Below, piece by piece: positions 23,400 to 35,051 of a stretch of DNA of 64,000 nucleotides. Under the pieces are notes generated by a model. That model was not told where the DNA came from. It ran no database searches and worked only from the letters and a program-made list of their open reading frames with translations. Origin of the DNA: Mesodorylaimus sp. YZB2_4 (Eukaryota; Nematoda; Enoplea; Dorylaimida; Dorylaimidae); contig JASANH010001440.1 of NCBI GenBank assembly GCA_030248295.1, positions 992,001-1,056,000 of the forward strand, written 5' to 3'. Positions within the stretch are counted from its first letter, which is position 1, and each line of letters begins with the position of its first letter. A program made the position numbers and the translations under genes.

Positions 23400-23592
23400 T
23401 TGATGGTGGGGGGAAACGACATGTTGGGGGAATCGTTACAGTGGGGGAAACGTCGCATGTCTCAGTGAGTCGAGGTGGGGGAAACGGCACAGTGGGGGAT
23501 TCGTCACGAGACCATTCCGGGTGCCACAGTCAGATAGGTAGCTCGTGAGTCGATTCCCCCACGGTGCCTGCCTGGTGGGGGAATCGACTCAA
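23400..23592. repeat. GTGGGGGAAACG word array ending in a perfect hairpin
   Basis: The word GTGGGGGAA(A/T)CG or a close variant recurs six or seven times. The array ends in a perfect 16-bp inverted repeat (GAGTCGATTCCCCCAC at 23547-23562 and its complement at 23575-23590) around a 12-base loop. The DNA is non-coding. Confidence 0.7.
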
Positions 23593-23757
23593 TGGTGACG
23601 ATTCCACCACTATAAAGGTAAGACTTGGTTTGCAAAGGCAATAACTGCGAGTGTGATAGCCTCGTATGTAGGATGTAGACAGTGTAGCGTACAAATTTCG
23701 CTGCTGCAACTCATGTGCAAGGTACTCAGGATGCGAAATTTTTGAACTTCATACGTA

Positions 23758-24407
23758 CCCCACTTAAAAAGGTCCATAAAATGGACCACGGCCAGGGGCT
23801 CAGGAATAGAGAAACAAACCTGCCACCATAAAAAACCTGAAAAATTTCCCTCCACCACGAGCTTCTCTTACCCTAAGCCCTGACATGCGTTCGCTATAGA
23901 TGTAATGTGGGCAATATATATATCGTCCCGAGTCATAATGCAGAGAAGCATGTGCGGCATTTGTCGAGCACGGTCAGTAATCACGTTGCAGTGTTATAGG
24001 CTTGTTTCAGTGAGGTGCAGGGTTTTGGTTGGTGGTTCAATTAAACTGTGCATTCGGTAAATGGTTAATCCGTTTTTTTTCGCGTAGTCAAGTCAGGTTT
24101 GCATAGCGTAGGTGAATGAATGCGACGGTAACAGCGGTTATAAGGAATGTGTTTTTTAACTGCAGCGTCAAAGAGCAGGGTCTATTTTACATGGGTGTTT
24201 GACGTTTTAGAAGGTAACTGTAGTGACCACAAAGCAGCAAGGTGTGGCATGCTTGGAGCTACGCACAACGCCACGACGTGTCAGGGCTTAGGAATAGAGA
24301 AGCTCGTGGTGGAGGAAAATTTTTCAGGTTTTTTATGGTGGCAGGTTTGTTTCTCTATTCCTAAGCCCCTGGCCGTGGTCCATTTTATGGACCTTTTTTA
24401 GTGGGGG
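23758..24407. mobile_element. 650-bp DNA transposon with about 130-bp terminal inverted repeats
   Basis: Left arm 23758-23887 and right arm 24276-24407 are near-perfect inverted copies. They share CCCCACT-AAAAAGG, GGTCCATAAAATGGACCACG, GCCACCATAAAAAACCTG and CCACCACGAGCTTCTCT. Within each arm the word CTCTATTCCTAAGCCC recurs in inverse orientation. TA flanks both ends, compatible with a TA target duplication. No transposase frame is visible in the 390-bp middle. The same terminal sequence recurs at 25721-25747. Confidence 0.85.
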
Positions 24408-25145
24408 TATTGCTATATCGGCCGGTTGCTGAGAAACTTTGCAAAATATCAAACTGCAAAGCCGAATGCAACCAGAAGATCCATATTTCAGATCCGGGGG
24501 AATTGTTGGTCTTGCCTTCTGGGTCCTGGACAAGTGATGCTCATGCAGGCAAGCGGGAAATTTGAATGCATTACACAAAAGTGGCTATTTAGGGTGAATT
24601 TTTTAACTTCAGGGGACTTTTCTGAAGCTGATCTCATTGACGCATAACTTTTTGCGGTTGCTCTAAAACCAAGCAAACACCAACGCTTCAGAAACGGCAG
24701 AAACGGAATCTGATTTGCCAGTGGGCGAGACTGGTGCCGCGACAGCCAGTCCGCCAACCAGTTTTCAACGATGTGAGCCTGCTAATTTGATGGAATAACC
24801 ATGATTGCGGGTGCTGAGACGTGATAACGCATCTCGAAAAACCCGCTCCATGCAGACTTCACATTCCTGAATCTGTTCGCTTAAAGCAAAAAGACGAAAA
24901 AAAGCCGCGAGATTTAAAAATTTTTTGAAAATAAAAACCCCAGACTTCTTACTGTACGACGGTCAAGTCTCGTCCAGAAATTTAAAAATACCCGCGAATT
25001 ATAGCCATTTAACATCCGCGGGCATCACTTGCCAGCCCGGTAGACCCAGTTTTCAAGAAGACCTGAGCAGCAAAATATCCAACCGGAAAACCCACTCAAC
25101 GAGCCGCCCCCAGAAAATCTTCAGTTAGGGCTAAACCCCATAGCC

Positions 25146-25718
25146 ATGGCCGACCAAGAAAACGGAGTTGAACAACAAAATAATCCTAATGCACCCGCGG
25201 CCCCTGGCCCGCAATTAGACCTAGCCGAAGCCATACAGGGCGCAGCCACAGCAGCAGCCCGAGCCGCCACAGCTGCCAATCCCGGTCCCTTCGCCGAATT
25301 CTCAGCCATGGCCAAGATGCCACCGCCATTACCAGGTAGCATGTCTGAAAGTTTATCCGACTGGCTCGTTGAATATCGAAATTTCGCCATGCGCATGCGC
25401 CTCGACGAACTAGGGTGCGTCGATAATCTGCGACCTAACTGGACCTGGCCGTACCGCCTATGATCAAATAGCATTTACCATGCCAGACCATGGCCGATGG
25501 GCTTACATTGAAGCCCAAATGCAAGCACGCTTCCCTGAAGAGCGGGGTCTCGCTCTCCGCGAGTTGGAATTCATGAAGCGCACGCAGAAAGAAGGCGAAA
25601 GCGCCGAAGTTTATGCCAACGCACAAAAGGAACTAGCAAAAAAGTATACCGTAATGCCAGAGCCGATGTCCGCAACCGTCACACCATCTCCCAGTTTCTC
25701 AAAGGCCTTCGGTCCGAC
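25146..25718 (+). pseudogene. Broken gag-like frame of an LTR retrotransposon
   Basis: The first block (25146-25460) reads an alanine/proline-rich N-terminus and then SESLSDWLVEYRNFAMRMR. A second block in another frame, running to about 25718, reads HGRWAYIEAQMQARFPEE, then ALRELEFMKRTQ and SAEVYANAQKELAKK. The hydrophobic and charged spacing resembles capsid regions of Ty3/gypsy or Pao-type gag. A frameshift separates the blocks near 25430. The frame is cut off at about 25720, exactly where the terminal sequence of the 23758-24407 transposon family begins. No LTR, protease or polymerase was found next to it. It is a non-functional fragment. Confidence 0.6.
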
Positions 25719-25720
25719 CC

Positions 25721-25747
25721 CACTAAAAAAGGTCCATAAAATGGGTA
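25721..25747 (+). mobile_element. Terminal fragment of the 23758-24407 transposon family
   Basis: CCCCACTAAAAAAGGTCCAT, continuing AAAATGG, is identical to the consensus end of the 650-bp element. The similarity stops abruptly afterwards. A partner end was not found with confidence, although TCTCTATTCCTAAGG near 26395 recalls a subterminal word of that family. Confidence 0.6.
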
Positions 25748-25950
25748 CTAATGATACAATCCTAAATATACCACACGCCCATTTCTTCCAGAATATTCAT
25801 AAAACTTACCCTGATATTCTGAACTTGCAAAATTCCAAAAAAACCTAATTATCCCCACTAGTTAACTGAATGAATATAGATTTTATTGCTAACAGTCACG
25901 ACGACATTAAAGCGCGGGCCTCCTCCTTGCAAACGTCCGCCTGACTTATG

Positions 25951-26030
25951 GTAAAAAATTGCACAACGCACTGCAACGCGGCTGCCTATAGCAAAAAATT
26001 GCACAACGCACCGCAACCCGGCTGCCTATA
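25951..26030. repeat. Tandem duplication of a 40-bp unit
   Basis: Two adjacent 40-bp units (25951-25990 and 25991-26030) differ at about three positions. Each reads AAAAAATTGCACAACGCAC and ends in GGCTGCCTATA. Confidence 0.85.
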
Positions 26031-26457
26031 ACAAACATGAACGGCTACATACATTGCGTCTCGGCACGAACTTCCCGACCTCTCGCTATTATACCTCAAG
26101 CCATCTAAAAAATTAACTACTTCTACAAGCATCACCCCCATTTTATAAAGCGTTTAATTCTCTCTAACCTACATGTCTAATCTACCTATGTCATCACTAG
26201 AAATTTCGATAAAACACTGATCATAAAATTCCCTCACTGCTACCCGCCGCCTTTCCTTCAACACGTACGCATACAGTATATATTCGCGTGTTATACTCCC
26301 ACATTTGCACCGAGTTGCACCGCCGTTCTCACCTATGTTTTCCACAGCCCACGCACGCAAAACATACGCCCCCTCCCCTCGCCTATGACGGTAGTCTCTA
26401 TTCCTAAGGTAAGCGCTACCGCGCTTACGATTTTAGATGGGATATTTGACACTCTTG

Positions 26458-26585
26458 ACGTATTTATCGTTACAGGAAAACGATATTGTTATCGTTATCG
26501 TTCGTTAACGAAATCTCAAAAAAATATCGTTATCGTTAATCGTTAACGGTTTCCCAAAAGATATCGTTAACGCGATAAATATCCT
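26458..26585. repeat. TATCGTTAACG short-word array
   Basis: TATCGTTA, ATCGTT and GTTAACG recur about a dozen times in 120 bp, in both orientations, with A-rich spacers. Similar ATCGTTA arrays are common near the ends of non-autonomous transposons in other animals; that link is from general knowledge. Confidence 0.65.
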
Positions 26586-26937
26586 TATTTTTTTGCGGAA
26601 AAGACGCAATGTTGCCCCTTAATAAGCTTGGAGTCTGGCGGGAGTACTGTCGAGTTCCCCTGGACTCTGACAATGAGCACTGGAGAGAAACAGTGGACTG
26701 TCTGTCAGTCAACTGTATCCATTTGGGGGAACAACCTCTGTTGGTGCCACTTGGTCAGCCACCGCCTTGTCCAGATGATGCTCCCATCTTCAGATTGTAG
26801 CCGCACACACTGGGTCCTGCTTCCTGGACCAAATCGCGGCCGGGATCCCCATTTATAGAATCTGGCTTGCTGGCTGATTTGCCGTAATGGCCTATCACCT
26901 TGCATCATTGCCCACCATTGCAGCAGCAACAACGCGA

Positions 26938-27310
26938 CGGCGGTGGTGTAGGCGGTTTTGCATTCGCCTCTCCGTATTGCTTTGGAGCGAGCGGCTGGAC
27001 TCGTCCCCGGTTCGATCCCCGGTGACGGAGGTTGGTTTGCGAACTATAAACCCTCGCTGACCTTGCACGCCAAGCCGTAAATGACTCACCCCTTCACCCA
27101 AAGGTGCTTCGAGGGGAGAGCCTGAAGCAAAGCGAGTAGACAGTCTCAGCCGTCGAACATCGAGTAGGTTCAGCGCCCGCCCGCCATCGTCCGAGGAAGT
27201 CGGTTTCTAACCCAGGATGCCCTCGTGTGCAGCTCCTTCTAGAGGAAATACGCAGAGGGACGCTGCTATGTGTGTCGGTCCCGCACAGCCCTGCTTCCGG
27301 CTTTAGGAAA
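26938..27310 (+). mobile_element. tRNA-derived SINE, near full length (copy b)
   Basis: The head contains an A box (GGTGGTGTAGGCGGTTTTGC) and a clear B box (CCGGTTCGATCCCCGG), as in a tRNA promoter. A conserved core follows (ACTATAAACCCTCGCTGACC, then TTGCACGCCA). The tail GAGGGACGCTGCTATGTGTG leads into an A-rich 3' end. The same order recurs in the copies at 27950-28328 (-) and 54351-54540 (+). No open reading frame is expected; SINEs depend on LINE reverse transcriptase, remnants of which also lie in the window. Confidence 0.82.
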
Positions 27311-27454
27311 AAACAAAAAATTGAAAAAATTGCACTGGCAACAGCGACGCCAAGGAGAATTACTACCGGATTCATTTAGCTCTAAGTTTCCTTTAACATT
27401 TTTCGAGTTTCATTTTATTGAGGATGTGATCTGTTTATGGTGTTTGTAGGATAT

Positions 27455-28596
27455 GGGGCCGTTCAAAAACGACGTCGTATGCAAATCAGCAATTTTTGAC
27501 CTCCCCCCCCCCCTTTTCGACGTCGTACAAGCCAATACCCCCCCTTAACTGCAAAGGGGGAGTAAAGACATACTTCAAAAAATTTCATGAGTATCGGCGC
27601 ACTTCACCCTGCCGCTTCTCACGTCCATATTTCGTACGAGTCCACACGTTCCCATCCTCATATTGGTGTACATTCCAACAATGTTTTTCGGAATGTTTAC
27701 AGCAGAGACATTTAGTAATTTGATTTTAGTAACAATTTAGTGGAGGTAACATGTGCTGATGGTTTCACAGCTTGACTCTACGCCTTTAGTTCCCAAAGAT
27801 TGTCTCTCAATTTTTGAAATGCACTCGTCGAAAATCGAATAGCAGTATAAAAGCAAAACGAATAACTCTTTATGATAGAGCACATTTTTCTTTATCAAAC
27901 TTTAACTTTTTTGCTCTAAAAAATGTTTAGGACTGAAGCCCGTTTTTGCCTCCAGCTGGCCAGCAGTCAAACCTTCTAAGCGAGGCTATGCGGAAACCAG
28001 CTCACACACCAGCTTCCCTCTGCGCGTCCCCACTAGGAGCACCTCCACACGATGACATCATCGATTGGACACCGACTTTCTTGGACGATGGCGGGCGGGC
28101 TTCGAGCCTTGTCCCTTAGACTGTCTCCTCGTTTGGCTTCCGTCTCTCCACTCGTAGCACCTCTATCTCACTGGCTGAGTCCCTCACGCCCTGGTGTGCA
28201 AGGTCAGAGAGGGTTCATGGTTCGTAAACAGACTTCCATCGCCAGGGATCGAACCCAGGGTGAGTCCAGCCGCGCTACTGACTAATATGGAGAGACAAAT
28301 GCTAAAACCGCGCCGCACCAAGGCGGCTGCTTCCTATAACAAACTGAGTCTGGCCAATGAACATTATTATAATCAAAACTGTCATGAATAGGTGACCCAA
28401 AAGTGGCGGACCTGTGCTCATCTGACCGCAATTAGGCTCTAGCAGAAGAGTTCGAAATGGAGGAAAAACGCTGGAATACCTAGTGAAAAAACGATGTCGT
28501 TTTGCCTTTGACCCCCCTCCCCCCTTGTTGTTTTTTGTCGTTTTGGTGCTGACCCCCCCTCCCCCCTGGCGTACGACGTCGTATTTGAACGGCCCC
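27455..28596. mobile_element. 1.14-kb DNA transposon with GGGGCCGTTCAAA termini
   Basis: The left end reads GGGGCCGTTCAAAAACGACG and the right end is the inverse (CGTCGTATTTGAACGGCCCC). Next to each end lie C-homopolymers and the palindrome ACGTCGT. A minus-strand SINE (27950-28328) sits inside, so roughly 380 bp of the length is a later insertion. No transposase was recognised. TIRs beginning GGGCCGTTCA are common on animal non-autonomous DNA transposons; the exact superfamily is not determined. Confidence 0.78.
27950..28328 (-). mobile_element. tRNA-derived SINE, near full length (copy c)
   Basis: Read on the minus strand, the head has CTTGGTGCGGCGCGGTTTTA and a B box TGGGTTCGATCCCTGG. The core ACCATGAACCCTCTCTGACC-TTGCACACCA follows, and the tail has GGGGACGCGCAGAGGGAAG and a final TTGACTGCTGGCCAGC stretch. 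It aligns along its length with copy b. It lies inside the GGGGCCG transposon, so it inserted later than that element. Confidence 0.8.
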
Positions 28597-28748
28597 TACT
28601 TTCGTTGAAGGACATAAGTCGGGCTGTTTAAACAAGTTATGTGGCCGCGGAGATTTATAAGTTAGTGTACCTGCCCATTGTTTTCACGGCTAAACCCTAT
28701 TGTTCTCCGCCTCTGCGTGTCCATAATAAATAAGGCGCATTTTACCTA

Positions 28749-29305
<557 letters not shown>

Positions 29306-30031
29306 TACCACCAGCTCAAGCTGAATGCTAAATAAAACGTTGACCTTGCACGAGGCATGCAATTGTCCAGTTATAAAATACGATAGCTACAGCATGAAAT
29401 CTTTGCGGTTTGCTCTAAAAAGTCCAGAAAATTTCCTCGAGAAGAGAATCGAACCCAGAAGTTGTATGACAAATTTGTTTTTGAACCCGCCGCGTTTATC
29501 TGGACAACAGCCGCTGCGCAACAGCCGCTATTCTTCTCGATAGCTGTTATTTTCGCATGCAGAAGCAAGGGAGTCTATCAGAGATAATGGTGATCATCGT
29601 GGCAATTTACATCTGATCGATTGACGTTTAGCGGCCCTTGCAGTGACCAGATGACACTCCTGTTTGGCTACTGCAGCTTGACAAGAGCCTGGCTCTTTTA
29701 TTAGCATTTATTATTATCTGACCCACCCCTGCTTCTGATAACCTGATGGATGACCAGTGGTCGAGTGCTCTAAAACGCATGCAAAAAAAGCAGTTGGATA
29801 GGAAGTCAATTGCATGTACTCTCGCATGTTATTTGGGGGGTTTTCTCATGACGGAATCGGCGTTCGTTCGTTGAAGTCAAGTGCGTTTGAAGGCTGATTC
29901 CCGTTTTTTGGTCTAAGTAAGATTTTATTCATCTGTGCGTCTGCGCCAAGCACCACGCGTCAGATTTAGGCAAGTAACCGGTTTGGGAAAGAAAATAAAG
30001 ATCAATATGTTTTCAAAACCGAAAATTCCAG

Positions 30032-30112
30032 CCACTAGTGGATTCGATCCCTAGGTTACCGAGTTGAGGCACTGCTGCATCAAACGGCTGCACCACCGTG
30101 ATCTTGGCAAAT
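30032..30112 (-). mobile_element. tRNA-derived SINE head, divergent
   Basis: On the minus strand CACGGTGGTGCAGCCGTTTG is an A-box-like start and AGGGATCGAATCCACTAG a B-box-like end, 45-50 bp apart, as in tRNA-derived promoters. The clover-leaf stems are not intact, so this is not a tRNA gene. Confidence 0.5.
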
Positions 30113-30811
30113 GTTGCGAGAACAGTGGTTTCATGATCGCATCTTGTACCTGCTATTCTCCGCACACTAGTTGTACACGAGTCTGCCCTACGTTGGGAAC
30201 AATATGTAAATCTTGACCGCGCTGCTGGGGCCTTCTTCAAACCCAAGTCAGCGCTCGCCCTCTCCGAGGGAAAACAAATAAATACCAGAGCAAAAAGCGC
30301 AGAAACTGAAACCCGGAGAAAATGGCTATCGATGAAACAAAACGCACACCAATATGTTATGATGGAACGATATGTTATGAGAAAACTCCCGCAAGAATTT
30401 TCGTTCTTAGAGGCAAGCATGCATCGAGGCTTAGCGGAAAGGCGTGAAACTTGCCAAGAATAGTTCGGTAGAGAACAGGAAACCTGTTTGAGGCAACAAA
30501 AGGTGACACTGACCATTGACCATTCGGATTTAGGAAATGGTCTCTTGGTCACTCTTGGTCACTCTCTGCCCATCAACAATTTTTGGCGCAAGATAGTCCA
30601 TCACGTGTAAACTACATATAGCGCAGATAAGGCTGGACAATTCTGTCATTTGAGTCAATTCGTCCTTGCTGTCTCCAAAAGAAAGATTGCATTCTACATA
30701 TCCACCGTTTCCGCTCTGAGAAAACCCTTCCGATGAGACAGGGAAGGCCAGAAAGGGGTCTAAAAGCGCTTATCTTCTAACTTCTTCTGACTTCTAAAAG
30801 GTATATGAGCT

Positions 30812-30890
30812 CTGTGGTGCAGCGGACTTTTGACGCACAAGCTCTGCACTTGGGCTGCTTTGCGCGTGGGATCGGAATCTATCAAGCTCA
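30812..30890 (+). mobile_element. tRNA-derived SINE head, divergent
   Basis: CTCTGTGGTGCAGCGGACTT and GTGGGATCGGAATCTATC resemble the A and B boxes of a tRNA, at normal spacing. No SINE core follows. Confidence 0.4.
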
Positions 30891-32371
30891 GTTCTTTTTG
30901 ACTCCTGAAATAATTCTTATTTTGTTCCACAAGCATGAATTCCTTTTCGTTGATCATTGATAAATTCTGTTATATTTTCCCTTTAATAGTTTCAAAAATC
31001 ACTGTTCTACTTTTTGCGCTGAGTTCCTCGTCGTGTAGACATGAAGACGTGCAGTCCTTATCCGCGCATATACTTGGAAACCAGAAAAATCTCAACAACA
31101 AATGACGGAAAATGAATAAAAACAACATTATTATAAAAGAAACTGGCAATCGCCCGTGTGAGACAGTTTTCTGACTTCTGGCATTGTTCACGTGAGCGCT
31201 TACAGTAACCCAGCCCGCACCTTCTCTTTTCACCGGGTTAAATCTTACGCTATTTGTGATAAGTGGCTAAAAACGACCCTGCCTAAGGTAAGTTCTGGCA
31301 TCAGAAATTCCCCGACGCATGTCCTTTAAATTCACAAAGACGCGCGCAAAATCAGACTTCTGCTGTCCAAACACAAGTCTCGTCAAAATATATTGTCAAC
31401 ATGCCCCTTCTAATTACCGCCAGTTTTTTTAACCTTCTGCTTGTCAATCCTTCAATCTTGCTTGACATCCTCGAGAACACTGTTGACCTTCTAGACACTT
31501 CAGTAGTGCAGGTGCTTTCTGACGCCTCGTCTGGTACAATTTTTTGGCTGGGAAAAATGTGAGTTTTATAGGAGACTGATGCAGTGTTCATTTACTTACA
31601 GTTGCATCCTGTGATCGTGGTCAATATTATCCATTAAAGCGTGTGAACTTGCAATTTTGAAACTAAGAACTAACGGTATAATTAACGATATCATATTTTA
31701 CTCATGCTATTTTACCTGGACCAACCACTTTCCAGTTCATTTAAGCAAAGGGTACATGAAAACACAAAGAAAGCAGCGGCCGAAGAATAAGAGACGAATG
31801 AAAACTTAAACTGAGTCACCGAAACATGCTGTCTGAATTGAGGAAACGGACCAACTGACTGTATCACACTGTTATACGGTAACTGTTTGCAAAGTGCATG
31901 GCCGTGTAGCGCTTGTTGTGCTTATGCATTGTGCTTCAATGACAGCGTACACAGCAAACTGGTCAGCTTTCAGAACTCAAGAATGTTAAAAACATCTTGC
32001 ACTTTTTGCTGCTTAATTACCGCGGTTTCAATGCTAAAGTGGAACGGCGTGGGAAAGTGCCACTATGACGCAAATTAGTACGCACAGGCGTAGGCTATTC
32101 AAAGTGGATGTCACTGATGAAGAAAATTTATTCATCAGAAGCGGTCGAAGGTTTTGACGTCAGTTATGAATTCTTTCCCTCTATGAACTAAAGATGGAAA
32201 AGTCGCAATGTACAGGCTGAGACATAGTTTTGTCAATTTTCAAGCTTCTTGCGCACTAGCAAATTGGTTTGGTTCCGGCTTTGAGGAGATGACATAAACA
32301 GAATTCTCACAATCAGAAGAGCAGGCAGAATATAAAAACAGAACAGACTTCACTTGAAGGCTACTGCATGC

Positions 32372-32852
32372 ACCGTGTTTCCTAGAAATTCTCACCTGGA
32401 GGAGAATTTTTTCAAATGGGTTCCAGACGGGGAAATATAACCAGAAGGGGAGGATTTCCAGAGGATGGAGAACAAAAATTCAAATATTTTACAGATGCCA
32501 AATAGAAAGATAGACAGCCTAAAGCTTGCTAAGAAGTACTGCTAACTTCGTTGATTTCAATACTTCTCTTCCCACATTCATGCTACTCATAGCCGAATTC
32601 AATCAATATGCTCGATAAATTTGTCTGCAACCTCATTTTCATCATATGACTCTTCAAGGAAAACATTTGAAATCACGTTACCACTCATAGCCTGCACATT
32701 TCCCACACCTGATGATTTTGTGCGGTAATTCAAATTCGTCCATGTGGGAACGATTTCCAGAGGGGGGGAGGAGAATAAAATTCGATCGGGGTCTAGACGG
32801 AAGAGAATAACCTGAGGGGGGGGGGGGGGTAGATTTTCGAGAAAATACGGTA
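32372..32852 (-). mobile_element. DNA transposon remnant, copy 1, with acidic transposase-like C-terminus
   Basis: The left end (ACCGTGTTTCCTAGAAATTC) and right end (GATTTTCGAGAAAATACGGT) are imperfect inverted repeats. On the minus strand a short frame ends VISNVFLEESYDENEVADKF and a stop. The second copy at 57137 reads VIENVFLEESDGEDEVEDED at the same place. Conservation of the reading with an acidic tail suggests both derive from the C-terminus of a coding transposase, but the family is not identified. Both copies also share a 90-bp block containing GATAGACAGCCTAAAGCTTG. Confidence 0.65.
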
Positions 32853-33253
32853 ACTGCAACTACACGATAAATTTTTGAAATTAGACTGTCTCTAACGACC
32901 TGCTCAAGGGTTTCCTTGCTACTTCCTGCTGCATCACTTCTTTTTGCTATGAAATGAGCTGGATGATAATAATATCAAATTTTCCAGTCGTGTTCAAATA
33001 CTTTGCTTATCAGAATGCGAGAATGCTTAGCTTTTGCTATATTTTTTAGATGCGTGGATGTGACTTATTGTTGTACGTCTTTTACAGTGCCTCCTTTCTT
33101 CAGTTAAAGAATTTTATCTAGCAGATTCAAGTAGCATACCCCTTAACCACCCGTATAATCTGAAGCAAATGGTCCAAAGTGCAGGAATAACTAGTTTGTT
33201 AAGTTTGCATTCACATCTGTTACAGATCCTAATTCTCCTCGACCAAAAACAAC

Positions 33254-35051
33254 CTAAGCAAAAGCAGGAACGCGGCTTTCGATATATTCTTTTAAGTTGG
33301 GCAATTCATGAATCCGCTTGGCATGCGAGGCCAATTTTGGATGACCTTCGATCAAGTCTTTTCCCAAGTTGGTTTCCACTCGATCGACCAGTTCCGCGAT
33401 TACCAAATCGGCCCAATGAATCTGAAAGAAATACAGGTTTATAAATTTTAATATCCCGGCCAATGTGACAAGGTTTCATACTTGTTTTCCACAAAAATAA
33501 GTCTTCTCACCCAGGAAGTTTTCGAGCATATGAAATAATGGTTCGAAAGCTTTTTCTTTTAACGCTTTTGTAGTCTCAGCTTTCTGAAAAAGTTGTCTAT
33601 GGCAGGCTTGTGTCAGAAATAATGAAAAATGGGAAACAGAGTCACACCTTTTCATCGTCGCCGTGCAATATGGCCATGACATAATCACGATAGTACACTG
33701 GGTAGATATCCTCGATTGCACCCACTAGTTGATCACCCCAAGCGTTCTCGAACTGATCTTGGCTCACCAGACCTACAGTAAAACGCAAAAGGACATATCT
33801 TACTTGATAATCCAACCTTTTTTGGGTCTATTGTGGCCTTGTGACTATCATACCATGAACCATCACAATGAACAATGGGCTTTTCCAAAGTGCAACAACG
33901 AAAGCCTCCTGATGTAAGATAATTACTGTAAGTTTTGTCAATGAAAGTCTGCTGACGAGTCAAGGAACCAAACAGGCATCAGCCAGCTGGTTTTTCAATG
34001 GATTCCTCAACCTTTTTTATGATTCATGTTTTTCTGATAGTCACGTGGTTCGAATTCCGTTCTTCCATGCCAGGGGGTGATGGATGGGTCAGAAGCTAAG
34101 AATATTGCCATGAATTGCTGGCCTGATGGACTGCCAGGTTTTTTCCTCCCAAAGCATCCGCCCATGCTATCAGCGAATAGCACGCTTATTTCCCATGACC
34201 ATATGCTCGCGCCACATCATTTTCCTCCACAATGCTTCCAAGAAAAGTCGCATCAGAGGCAGATCCATGCATGGATCCATGTATCCCCCTTGCGTACACT
34301 AACAGGCATCTTACATCCACCTGATTTTGATAGCTTACCTTTCATAGTTGCTAAATATCGCCCGATCGCCAACGATTGACTTAGCTTGCGGCCATCCGCT
34401 AATTCTAGCACTGGTATCACCCCCATCGGCATTTCTAAAGTCATTTTCATCAAAATAAACATGTCCAAGAGAACATACACCAAAACCACTGACATAATAT
34501 CCTGCGGAAATTATCACTCCATCTGGGTTCCGGGAAGGAAATTACCAGACGGGAATTATTTGAGGAGAAAAGGCTAAAATTTGGACCCCTTGGCACGCAC
34601 TTTCGATTACTGAGCAATTGTTTTCACCCCAAAATACAGTAGGCCAGAAGCCAAGCCGGCACCCATGTAGACATGGGATTCATATCTAATTCACTCGGAA
34701 TTTATTCATGGGATTCATGAATTCACAATTCATGGAATTCGCTTGCCAGCCACAGCTTTTTGCCTTATTAACCCTCTTCTCCAATTCCAGTAAGCATCAC
34801 AGGAAACTGCCATAGCATACTTTGTCGCTGTACATGACCACTACTATCATAGTGAACTGGGGTCGTAGAGGGGGGGGGGAATCGAGGGGAGCTTGACGAG
34901 TGTTTCACTTACGTTTTTTGAAGGTGGTAACCCACTCGTCTGGTTTAATCAGGACCTCCTCATAAGGTGTTCCCGTGTAATGAAGAATGTAACGAATAAA
35001 TTCAGCTCGTCCACGGCCAGGAAAATAGTATAGTTTGAATTGACTGCTCAT
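33254..35051 (-). CDS. Sigma-class glutathione S-transferase (prostaglandin D synthase-like)
   Basis: Five exons on the minus strand (35051-34913, 34434-34339, 33772-33648, 33583-33482, 33421-33254) join in frame to 209 residues, the normal GST length. The enzyme conjugates glutathione to electrophiles in the cytosol; some sigma members isomerise prostaglandin H2. The thioredoxin-like N-terminal domain starts SSQFKLYYFPGRGRAE, with the catalytic tyrosine at residue 8 or 9. It continues with MPMGVIPVLELADG (the cis-proline strand) and QSLAIGRYLA, the glutathione-binding QS motif. The helical C-terminal domain includes WADLVIAELVD and ends LPNLKEYIESRVPAFA. All introns use GT-AG; the longest are about 480 and 570 bp. 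No nearby GST duplicate is visible. Confidence 0.94.

Noticed and set aside
23400-23592. CRISPR-like array
   Set aside because: The repeats are short, irregularly spaced and degenerate in a eukaryotic setting; there are no uniform spacers or cas genes.
30013-30552. 179-codon minus-strand open frame
   Set aside because: Its 3' part runs through a tRNA-derived repeat (B box at about 30047) and the remainder shows no domain or conserved pattern.
32108-32136. CTGATGAAG...TTCATCAG palindrome as a second hammerhead
   Set aside because: It is a simple hairpin without a GAAA segment or a stem II in the right place.
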